Below, piece by piece: positions 42,961 through 52,400 of a DNA stretch of 64,000 nucleotides. Under the pieces are notes generated by a model. That model was not told the origin of the DNA and did not search any database. It was given only the letters and a program-made list of their open reading frames with translations. The first letter of the stretch is position 1, and each line of letters opens with the position of its first letter. A program made the position numbers and the translations under genes. Source of the stretch: Eutreptiella sp. 'Long Island Sound 2002' (Eukaryota; Euglenozoa; Euglenophyceae; Eutreptiales; Eutreptiaceae). The stretch covers positions 10,278,513 through 10,342,512 of the forward strand of contig OZ038402.1 in the NCBI GenBank assembly GCA_964036045.1, given 5' to 3'.

Positions 42961-42982
42961 GAATCAGAACCGGAAGATGAAT

Positions 42983-43713
42983 CTAAATCAGCCTTGGAAG
43001 CCGCATCGGGATGTCTCCACCAGCTCCCACTTGAGTCCTCGCATCTGATGTCATGGGGAGATCCTCATACGCGACCTCAAAATGTTCATCATCAACAATG
43101 TTGTCCGCCCCAGCGGCGCGATGCAGTATCCACTTGCCATTGCGGAGGTAGTCAATACTCATGGTGCCATCTTGGTTCACCTGCAAGATTTTGCATGGCA
43201 CCCCGTCACTGGTACTGCGCTTGTAGGTCAGGATTGATACACAAAGAAAGAGACAATGGAGAAAGCCGCATGCGTGAAGGACAAAGAGCAAAAGAGAGCG
43301 GAATAAAATGACACCTTGCAGATTTGGTGCAGTACCATTCCAAGGCCTTGCAAGGCGTCGGTCTGGAAGTCCACAATTTGGACTCAGCGGACTCGGCTGC
43401 CGTTGATGTTGGTCCATTCGACGGCGTCCACCATGCAGTTGCGATTGGGGTTGGCCTGAGCCCAATTGGCCCAGCCAAACCCTTCCTCGCTCGGCAGGAC
43501 GGGCTGTGGGGATCCCAAGGCGCCCATCATCGGTCCCGTCGTTGCGGGTGCGCCCGGCCACGTCCACGTCGGCCTTAGCGTCTGCAATGCCGCGGACGAG
43601 GAGTCCGCGGGCGACTGAGAGCTCGGGAGCATGGGGGCGTTGATGGTGGCGAGGGCGTGGCCGATCTCCCCTATCACGTTGAGGTCCTCAAGGGCTGGGT
43701 AGTTGGAGTCCAT
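42983..43713 (-). pseudogene. Two-exon model with in-frame TGA and a small beta-barrel-like segment
   Basis: Starts at ATG 43713 (MDSNYPALEDLNVIGEIG). The frame looks coding through INGSRVR, then meets TGA at 43384-43386. It continues equally coding-like (VQIVDFQTDALQGLGMVLHQ) to a donor at 43315 (AAG-GTGTCA). An in-phase acceptor is at 43180 (TTGCAG-GTGAAC). Exon 2 has VNQDGTMSIDYLRNGKWIL, which resembles Tudor-like folds, and ends at TAG 42983. A nonsense mutation in a mobile-element gene is the simplest reading; a wrong exon model or stop-codon readthrough are alternatives. Confidence 0.3.
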
Positions 43714-43949
43714 GCCGTAGTGTAAGCTTCTCTCGCAGATGTCAAGCCTCTGCTACCAAAAGTTTTCCTTCGCACTTGGCGGGTGCTTATCGTTGGCATG
43801 AGGGAGGCAAAGGGCCATTTGGCAATACCGTGATTCATGCAGTCATGACTGCAGTTGCCTTTTGTTTCGTGCCTCATCGATTTTGTCCACTCCTGCAGCA
43901 ACCAGGCAGACTCCTGAGACCTTATCAATATTTGATGTTCTGTGATGTT

Positions 43950-44431
43950 GCCCCCCGTGTGAAGTCTAGTAGGTTTCGCATGGGGGTTTACTTGGCGGGG
44001 GGGTGGGGGGTCCTAGGTCGTGGAAATGCCCCCGATGGATCACTACCCTCCAATAGGCAGAGTTGTGTTGCATGCTCAAGGCCTGTCAACTTGCAATTTA
44101 TATGCAGTGGCCTGTTTTGTACGTGGGTACAGACAGTTGGGTCTCACACTGTCAGTCCGTGCGTATGTGAGGGTCAGCGACACTCACAGTGCAGAATCGA
44201 ATCTTGCGACGATGGTTTTGGTTTAGGTCTTGGTCTAATACCGCCGTTGGTGTTTTTTGGGTGCCTACAACACTCAACCCAGCAGACCCGCCAAGTAGGT
44301 GCAGCGATTTCAGGTCAGTAGAGCGATTGCGCCAGGCTGCCGGGCGCAAACGTTTTCAGCAATGGGAGGCTGCTAGTGCGGAATTGCGCAGTTTCTCCCC
44401 CTTGAGGCGGTTTCTGTGGGCCTGTTTTTGA
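43950..44431 (+). pseudogene. Retroelement RNase H end with NPAD motif
   Basis: The plus strand encodes VFWVPTTLNPADPPSRCSDF, matching the W-[VI]-P-[TS]-x3-N-P-A-D-x2-S-R motif at the RNase H end of LTR/DIRS/Pao-type elements. A basic helix and a stop at 44431 follow. Upstream sequence is frameshifted. It is opposite in strand to the LPFGW-type RT remnant at 46.8-47.8 kb. Confidence 0.5.
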
Positions 44432-44477
44432 GTTCAACCCGGGTTCTTGTTTGCCTCATATCCATTCGCCTTCAGGC

Positions 44478-44853
44478 CACAGATGAGTTGGTATTGGAGT
44501 TGGGATTTGTGCTGTGCCGTGCGACGTAATTTGTGACCGAAATGTAGTTTGTGCTCGCGAACTGAATTTTGGGTGAGGGAATTATGTCGCCATCAATTGT
44601 TGAGCGCTGCTTTATTGTTTTCCTCTGTCTGTGCTTGGTCTGTTGCAATTTGTGTTTGACATTTTGAACCTCAAAGTTTGTCTTTTAATGACAGGCCCAC
44701 CCGCCCAACCCTTGAGGGTGGTGTATCTTACACAGGATGTGTAACCTGTGAACTCGGCTGGTTTTGGTTATTTGACTGAGACTGGGCCACACATGAGTTG
44801 GTACTAGAGTTGGGATTTGTGCTCTGCAGTGCGACGTAATTTGTGACCGAACA
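44478..44853. repeat. Pair of about 67-bp direct repeats
   Basis: GAGTTGGTATTGGAGTTGGG...GCGACGTAATTTGTGACCGA at 44483-44549 recurs at 44794-44860 with a few substitutions, about 311 bp apart. The pair follows the retroelement RNase H fragment and could be a relic of terminal repeats. Confidence 0.7.
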
Positions 44854-45344
44854 GCTGGAGCTGTGGGAGGGGGGGGGGGGGTGAGGATGAAGGTGACCCT
44901 AATTCCTCGAGTTCTTGAGAGCTTGCACCCCCATTTGGGCTGGATGTCTGCGGAGCTCAAGTGTACGCCCTGGATTCTTGTGAAGTGGTTGACCCTATTC
45001 ATTGACCGAGTCTTCGACACGGCCGAGGATCTTTGTCTCCCTCCGGCGGTATTTGTGTTGGTCAAAGCATTGGGTCGCCTGAAGCCCCGGGGCGGGGGAG
45101 GGGGGGCGGCCGGGCTCGGTCCTTGTATGCGACACCCCCTAGCCTCCTCCCCCCCAAGTTTTGAAAGATAGCGGTGCGGGGGCCATGGCGCCAACGGCGC
45201 CAAATTTTTTGTCCCATGCTTAGTTGACAGGAGTACTATGCCTTTAGTCCTTAAGACCCTTAAGACTTTCTTCGCGTACATACCTGTGTACCCCTATGCC
45301 CCCAGACACCTCCTTGAGGTATGCATGTGATAGTAGTGGGTTGC

Positions 45345-45502
45345 GTGCACCCCCCCCCCCGGTCAAGCTGCCAATACCCCCCCCCCTCCCGTTGACCCCC
45401 CCCCCCGCCCCAACTGCCCCCCCAAAGTTTTGGCAGATAGCGTGGGGGGGGGGGGGGGGCGCGTTAGGACCGGTTGTAGCCCCCCCCCCCCCCCCCCCCC
45501 GG
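45345..45502. repeat. C/G homopolymer block
   Basis: C runs of 10, 8 and 10, a G run of about 15, then a C run of about 20 within 155 bp. All frames across it are poly-Gly or poly-Pro. Confidence 0.9.
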
Positions 45503-45509
45503 GCCTTAA

Positions 45510-46800
45510 GCGCGAGGATTGGCGTGGCCCAGTCTGAGTTACGTAACTGATTTTGGTTGGTGCAGTGTGTTCCTTCACCCTTTGGCAAACTTGTCCATGG
45601 CCCCCCGTGGGCACCCCAAATAGGCTATGTGCCCCTTGGAGCTCCGCGTTGAGTGTCAGGCTCATGAGGTCATTAAAGTAGGCCATCGTGTGTGCGTTTT
45701 TGTGTGCTATTTTGCCTCTAAGGGTAAAAATAGCAAGAGGGCACGAATAAATCTAGTATCGTGCATGCATTGAACATTCAAACTTGTGTTTTTCATGCAT
45801 GTTTGGGTTCGTTGCGTCTCGCCACCTACATGGAGCTATGGGATCAAAGATGATTGCCATTTTTGTCTTTTTCCCCAAAGCGTGCCACCTTTGAATTCTT
45901 ATAACTCCATGTGGCACGCGAGTTAGAACTGGACCCTGGGCCATCATCGAGTACAAGACACAAGGTCCTTCATGTATGAGTTTCGTACTTTGCTCTGCAC
46001 GCCTCTGGGAGTCATTCCATTTCTGCTTGCATGTGTGTTTTGGGTTATGCCACGGTAGGGCAGTTTTGGGCCGTTTCGTGGGAGTATCCCCTTGGCGTAC
46101 AACAATGAGCCATTGGACGCTCGTCCAAAGTCCCATTGCATACAACCACATGGGGACATGTAGTGTGCATATATGTGCTTGTGCTTGTTGCTCTCGTGTA
46201 TTCCCCTTTTCCGGAAGATGAGTCTTGGTAGGACATTTCATTAAATTTTGCCTCCCAACCCACATGTGTTGTGTGCCTCCTGCCCAGCCAGCGTGAGCAT
46301 GGAGGCCGTCAAGCGACACCAAGGTCGAGGACATCATGGTGTATCCTCATGCGGAATATGGCGCCTTGGGTCGGCAAGGGCTTGGGTTAGGGAACTGCCT
46401 ACACCCCCCCTCACCCCTTGGTGGTGGTGGTAATCATGTTTCACACCCTTTGTGGGGTATGTGTATCAGGGTGGGCAGCCATTTCAGGACAGCCCCAGGT
46501 TATGTCTTTATGTTGATGTTGCCTCATTGCGTCCCCTCTGTGTAAGCCCTCAGTGGTTCCCCAAGTTCTACCTTGGCTGGAGCCCTAGGCTGTTGATACT
46601 ATTATTAACTTCAGCATATTTTGGTGTTCATGTGCTCACTTCACCAACCCTCTATGCCTTGCCTTTGGGGAGCTGGGTTCTACCGCTTGAAGGGTGAACT
46701 GAGCCATTGTCTCTTATGTGCCTATGTGTACATATGCCTTTCGTTCCTCCTCAAGGGATGTCATACTGAGTTATTTGTTTGTGAACCTTCGCTTTGCTTT
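45510..46800. other. Unassigned region
   Basis: No gene or repeat recognised. Confidence 0.4.
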
Positions 46801-46808
46801 GGTGTTTG

Positions 46809-47860
46809 CTACGCACCTGGAATTACACATCCTGGTTGCCGAGCAAGAGCTAGGACACCCCCCTTCACCGCCCCCAGTGCAACGTCGAGAGTCAAAAAGG
46901 GTCCCCACCCAACATTGGGTCGGAGCGCCCTTGATCGACCTGATAAGCGGCTCATATTCTTATGAGAGTACGGGCATAAGTTCATCAAAAGCCACAACGC
47001 AATGACGCCCACAAGCAAGCCCTGCTTATTATGCACTGCGCCCTTCTCCGCGTCAAAATATTTACCAATGAACTCCGGCTGACGGACCTGATCTAACATA
47101 CTTTTATGACTGATGAAGAACCCCGCCCTGCGCAAGCGCCGCACCGCCAACCGCGCAGCCTGCCGCGCTAGTCTCCTGCGTCCAACAAACAGAATATCAT
47201 CAACGTACACGAAAACAAACACTTTAAGCTTGCAAACAGCGCTCTAGACAATAGCCCGAACCACATGCTGACACACGACAGGGCTGTACCTCCACCCAAA
47301 TGGCAGGCGCGTCTAGCGGTAAGTGGTGCCATCAACCCGCACCTTGAACCTACGCCGCCATTTAGCCGGAAGCACAATGCTCATGAAACAACTAGTCAAA
47401 CGAATTTTGGCCAAATACTGCTGACCCCCCCTCCACCACCCCTGCCACACAAAACCCCGTTGATATTCACTATCTGAGGGAGCCCGAACCTCCTCGGTTG
47501 TCTGACAACACTGTCATTTTGAGAAACACAATTAAAATTAGGGCACACTTCTCACTATTTTTCGGAATTACCGGCGCGCGCCCCGTCGATGTGGTCAAAG
47601 GGCAGCGCTTCACACCAACTTCCTTCCAGATCGCATGTAGCATTTCATCGACCCCTGGCCCTGACGAAGAACCCACCCGCCCCCCTCTCGTTCCCACTCT
47701 TTGTAACAAATATCTAAAGACTTGGGGATAACCGAGTTCCACAAGTTTGTCGGGAGCGTGACTTTACCAAAAGAGCCGAGCCCCTTCTTAGCCAATTCCT
47801 CATTCACTGCATTGGGCTCCTCTTCTTCCGGGTAGTATGTGGAGTCACTGCTGTCACTCC
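46809..47860 (-). pseudogene. Retroelement RT remnant with LPFGW and YVDD motifs
   Basis: Near 47300 the minus strand reads TRLPFGWRYSPVVCQHVV. LPFGW-x2-SP is the motif B form seen in DIRS-related and other non-LINE RTs of protists. Two TAG stops flank it. VFVFVYVDDILFVGRRRLA (motif C) follows, then a LRRAGFFIS-x-KS and PEFIGKYFD segment, typical of the region after the palm. Upstream frames to 47860 are frameshifted RT N-terminal sequence. It is inactive. Confidence 0.6.
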
Positions 47861-49140
47861 AACCCTATGAAGCCACAACCTTCAATCCCTCCAAACCTTC
47901 AATCCCTCCAATACACCACTGCCACCATCCATTTCACGTGACACTTCTCGGAGTCCCGCCACCAGGGCCAACACCACTGCAGTCAAACGAGGCCTTTGCT
48001 CCACAGGCACCTCCGGCAATAGCGATATTCAGACCGCCAGGTCCCGAACCCTGGACAAATCATCCCCTCGCGTGGCTCCTTTAGTCGTCTCTCTCTTGGA
48101 ATCGGTACTCACCCTCCGACTCATCACTGATGCCCACGTTGATGTACACGACCTCCGACTCATCTTGGAAAGCCGCGACTCTCCTTCTCTTTGTTCCCTT
48201 CTTTGGCACCGCTCCCGGACGCGCCCCGTCAGATTCGGCGGCTTTGAACCATTCACACACCTCTGATCGTAACCATTCTAGCCACCATGCTTAGCAGGAC
48301 CACTTTTTCTCAACCACTCTGAGGTTTGTGCACACCACTTGCGGCGTGGGGAACGATCAAAACTTCCAACACTGCAAACTGTGTTGTGGCTTTGCGTAAT
48401 AGCATGCAACCTGCGAACTTCTCCAGCTGCCGGCCGAGATGGACACCCCTGTTGCCCATAACTGGGCGGCTCCCAGTCTCCGAGGTGAGTGCCATCATGA
48501 CGCCTTATGGGGTGTCCTCTCGACCAATTCAATCCAGGCCTTCTCCAATGCGGCCGGCGATCCAAAATTGGAGCTGGTGTCTTCAGACTCTCCACGGATT
48601 TTTCTTTCGCTATCGATGAGTTCCAACCACCTCTTCGCCAGTAGCCCCACCTCCTGTCTTTGCAAACTTGGTCTAGACGTTTCTCCTATGAATCCCAATA
48701 TGCCTCCAGGTAGTCGGTGAAGGGTAACCACCTCTCCCACTCCATAACCAATCCGCCTCACACACCAGCGGCTTAATTCTGACCGTTTTCTCCACCAACC
48801 GTACCGCGGACAAGAGCCTCTTAATCCCAAACTCGGAAGCCCCAGGTCGGACAATGCCCAGCATGGTCCTCTCCAACAAGCGACGGGGTGGCCATAACCT
48901 CCCCACCCGCAATGATTCCTTGAGGGCACTGACATACCCTTCCTTGGACCCAGGCTGTAGTCGCTCCCATACCGTGGCCATGAAGTCGGCACCCACCTCC
49001 CGTCGTGCTGCATGGATGGTTGACCAAATGGCCCGCGGGTCCAGCTCGTCATCCCAGTCCACCAACACCGTCACTCGGAGCGTCGGGTTCCCCCCACCCA
49101 TCCCCCGGTTAGCCCGGTTAGCCTCCCCAGCCCACCTCAT
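47861..49140 (-). pseudogene. Upstream part of the LPFGW retroelement (gag-like, uncertain)
   Basis: Several short frames on the minus strand look coding. One (48673-49140) has a helical stretch with SKEGYVSALKESLRVGRLWP, then GIKRLLSAVRLVEK and ADWLW. Another has WLELIDSERKIRGESEDTSS. A third has a basic then acidic patch near 48110-48260. Order and strand fit the N-terminal polyprotein of the RT element downstream. No zinc knuckle or recombinase motif was recognised, so the link rests on position. Confidence 0.3.
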
Positions 49141-49530
49141 AGGTCACTTGGAAGGTCACTTGGCGGGCTAGCGCCCGGTCACTTGGTGGTGGGTTAGCCC
49201 CCCCCCAAAAAAACAATAGGCGCATGCTTTCGGATGCAACTGAGTGTGCTGCCCAAGGGGGGGGGTGCGGTTGGAGGCGAAACTACAACGAACCCCCCGG
49301 GGTAGGAGGCAGTGGAGTCGTCTCAACAAGAAGAAGCTACGGAGGAGCCCAATGACCCGGACGGGATGTGTCGTGTGGCTAGCGTCGATGAGAATGAAGA
49401 GTTTCGGAACTACCAATGCGTCTGACCTCATCGGGAACAAGGGCGGGTCGGTGGCTGGCTGCAGTCCACCCAGTTTTCAGCTTGGCTCCCAAAATATCTG
49501 TGGCCATTTATCGTCCTAATCTAATCTCTG
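49141..49530. other. Unassigned region
   Basis: Near 49140-49200 the phrase GGTCACTTGG is repeated three to four times. No gene recognised. Confidence 0.4.
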
Positions 49531-49531
49531 G

Positions 49532-49646
49532 TTAGGGTTAGGGTTAGGGTTAGGGTCACCGAGCTGGTGGAACCAGTCTTGGTTTTATAACCCTTTTTAG
49601 TGTCTAGGGTGGACCTACGAGGTTTAGCAGCAAGCAAGCAAGCAAC

Positions 49647-49679
<33 letters not shown>

Positions 49680-49690
49680 CGCGCGAAATG
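49532..49690 (+). repeat. Dispersed repeat with interstitial TTAGGG array and (CAAG)n
   Basis: Four exact TTAGGG units (49532-49555) are followed by TCACCGAGCTGGTGGAACCA, then CCCTTTTTAGTGTCTAGGG, about 11 CAAG units and GCACGCGCGAAATG. The same composite occurs at 50706-50826 (one TTAGGG) and inverted at 18536-18680. Because the flanks are shared, the telomere-like array is part of a mobile or duplicated unit. Confidence 0.8.
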
Positions 49691-50640
49691 GGGAAAAATC
49701 AGAACTCCGTCGTGGTGCTTCAGATTCGGCTGAAATTTTGGTGGATGATACCTATGGGTGTGAGTACAATCATACAAAGTTTGAGCAAGAAACTCAACGG
49801 TGGCAGCCGGGAACGGGATTCGCACGTGACGGACCTCGGTTTCACAAGCTGCAGTTTAGGGCCAAAAACAGCCATTTTTGGGCCAAAAAAGCCCTGGAAC
49901 ACATTACAAACGGCCAAACGAAAGGAAATGGTGGGTACACTCCACGTGCGGCTTGACTTCCCCGTGTCAACAAGCTCTTTGCGGCCCTCTAACTCCATGA
50001 TATGTCCCGGAAACGGCCCAAAAAGGCCCCCAGAAGCTCCAAATGCCGGCAGCCACAAACCAAGAATAGGCCATATCTTTGGCTACATGGCTCAAAATGC
50101 GATTTCGAGGGCACCTACTCCACCCACAACCCCCCACTTTTTGTGGTTTCCACCCCTCAAAATTGCCCAAACGGACGCCTAGACCCCAATACCTAGGCCC
50201 ACTAGGCTGCGGCAAGCTGCAAGCTCAAGCCCAAACAGGTGGGTGCCCAAATGGGTCAACGGGGTCCAGTAGGGGCAAAAAGATGACTTTTCTCAAAAAT
50301 GATCCTAGACCATGTGTGGCGCTAAAAGAAGTGTTTTTGGACTGTTTTGAGCTTGTGGTGGCCCATTTTGGTCCTCCAAAAATCCCAAAATGCCTTGAAA
50401 ATGGGCTGTTTTGGGACCAAAAATGGGTCAAAAATGGGTCAAAAACGCATTCTTCCAAACCTCATTCTAGACCATTTGGGGTGCACAAACGGGTGAAATG
50501 AGCCCATTTTGAGCCCATTTTGGGGCATTTTGGCCCCTCAGAAAGCCAAAAAGCCTTGAAAGTGGGCCTCGCGGTGATGGGATTCACTTGCAAGCTAATT
50601 TCACTTTGTCAAGAGCCATCAATGTGTGAATCATTCTTGA
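49691..50640. other. Low-complexity region
   Basis: From about 50330 to 50560 the sequence is built from variants of CCCATTTTGG and AAAATGGGTC, giving self-complementary patches. No gene recognised. Confidence 0.5.
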
Positions 50641-50675
50641 TGTCCCTCACCACTCATAGCTGATGTTCCCTCCCC

Positions 50676-50724
50676 CACCAGCTCGGTCCCAATATTTAGT
50701 CTTGATTAGGGTCACCGAGCTGGT
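50676..50724. repeat. 13-bp perfect inverted repeat
   Basis: CCACCAGCTCGGT at 50676-50688 and its exact reverse complement at 50712-50724 enclose 23 bases that include GATTAGGG. Only the right arm belongs to the conserved dispersed repeat; the left arm could come from a head-to-head insertion. Confidence 0.75.
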
Positions 50725-50826
50725 GGAAGCAGTCTTGGTTTCATAACCCTTTTTAGGGTCTAGGGTGGACCTACCAGGTTTGGCAGCAAGCAGCAAGCAA
50801 GCAAGCAAGCAGCACGCGCGAAATGT
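50706..50826 (+). repeat. Dispersed repeat with (CAAG)n, second plus-strand copy
   Basis: About 90 percent similar by eye to 49550-49690 but with a shorter CAAG tract and a single TTAGGG. Ends in the same GCACGCGCGAAATG. Confidence 0.8.
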
Positions 50827-50829
50827 GAA

Positions 50830-52095
50830 GATTTGTGGTACCCAGCTTTTTTTTGTTGTTTGTGATTGTGTCCAATGCATGTCATCTGCACTTGTAATGC
50901 TGAGAAAAAAACACTAGAAAAAGCACTAGAAGCGCCAGAAAAGGCACCAGAAGCAGGATATGAAGCCACGATCTTTCAGTTGCGTGTGTATGCATGTGCC
51001 AACTAGGGTATGACATGTTTCTGCTGAAATGTTGCTTATTGGTGGTATAGATTCTGAACATATTTTGGGGTTTGGGGTCACTACGCAATGCCCTGCTGAG
51101 GGTTTGTTTTACCAAAAATGGTCCGCCCCACACAGTGGCCCGTACAGTGGAAAATTTTTGCCCCGAACAAGGGGGCCATGAAGCAACGGATACTTGGCTA
51201 CCGAACGCCCCCGTGTCACAGGCGACCGGTCATTGCCACGCAAAGTTCAATCAGTTCCTCGTATTGTGCATTAATCACGACTGGAATCTTCCTTTGTGTA
51301 CCTGCTCACAGGTTTGCTCTGCTTACGAAACACCAATATTGTAGCACCTCAAAATCGTATACCTCAAGCGATCCTCAACATGAAGATCTCAACTTCGATA
51401 TCATTGCACCTTGACATAATGTAATATCATGCCTTCCGAGTTCCCCCGGCTGGAGACCCACAAGTGAAGCTTAAAAGCGTTGCAGAGGCTCTACAGTGCT
51501 CCCCGACACTCATTCGGTCTTGGGGAATCCAACAGCGGGGCATAGGAAGCTTTACGCCCCTGCCCAAACGTCAGCGACACTCAGAGAGAGCGAAGGCTGA
51601 CAGGTCGTTGCCAACAATTAGAGAAACCGCGGGTAGTGGGGTCAGGGCCGGAGGGGCCCTAAAGCACCAAGTTCGGCTGCCTGTAATCAAACAAAATGTA
51701 AAATCTATATATACTGGTCACTGTCTGGTCGGCTCGGCATGTTGAAAAGAAGCAGGCTCAAAAGTGATCATCTAACTCCTGATGTGCCGGTGACATTTCC
51801 ACTGGAGCCGCATTCGGCCACTGCTCCCGACAGGTGTCCAGATGCAACCGAGCAACGGGGCTCAACTACGCGCATGTCCAAGACAATCAATTAATCCTCT
51901 CAATATTGATCATTTGAATCCTCCCCCCGGATCCTGCGGGCTGTCGCGGCAATCGGTTGGGGTGTTGCTGATCTTCATAATGACGGCAAACCCATCCTTC
52001 ACACATCCAAAGACGGGGCGCTTGGAGGGGAGTAGGTCCGTGTTCTCACCGGTGGCATAACACCAGTGAGACCCTCCGCGACAGGGCGCGGGGCT
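50830..52095. other. Unassigned region
   Basis: A 93-codon frame at 51464-51745 begins with a helix-rich segment (KLKSVAEALQCSPTLIRSWG) that could be a helix-turn-helix. It has no further support. Nothing else seen. Confidence 0.3.
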
Positions 52096-52096
52096 T

Positions 52097-52400
52097 GTTG
52101 CCAGCTCATTAGAAATGTTGCCTCTTGCATTGTGCTGCACTTCCAGCTCATTAAGAATGTCGCCTCCTGCATTGCGCCGCACTTCCAGCTCATTAGGAAC
52201 GTTGCCTCCTGCATTGTGCTGCACTTCCTAGCTCATTAGGAATGTTGCCTCCTGCATGGCGCTGCACTTCTTGCTCATTAGGAATGCTGCCTCCTGCCGT
52301 GCGCTGCACCTCCAGCTCATTAGGAATGTTGCCTCCTGCATTGCGTTGCACTTCCAGCTCATTAGGTATGTTGTCTCCTGCATTGCGCTGCACGTCTTGG
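52097..52400. repeat. 42-bp minisatellite, about seven units
   Basis: Units of 42-43 bp share CCAGCTCATTAGGAATGTTG, CCTCCTGCATT and a GCGCTGCAC end. Because 42 is a multiple of three, one minus-strand frame reads a 14-residue repeat (EVQRNAGGNIPNEL) through five units within a 176-codon frame (52193-52723). One unit boundary carries an extra base that breaks the frame. Coding status is uncertain. Confidence 0.8.

Noticed and set aside
43384-43386. Selenocysteine at the in-frame TGA
   Set aside because: No recognisable selenoprotein motif around it and a second TGA nearby is best explained by point mutation; kept only as a question.
49532-49555. A true telomere or chromosome end
   Set aside because: Only four units, followed by more than 14 kb of ordinary sequence, and shared with an internal dispersed repeat.
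52097-52400. CRISPR-like array
   Set aside because: Contiguous 42-bp tandem units with no spacers.
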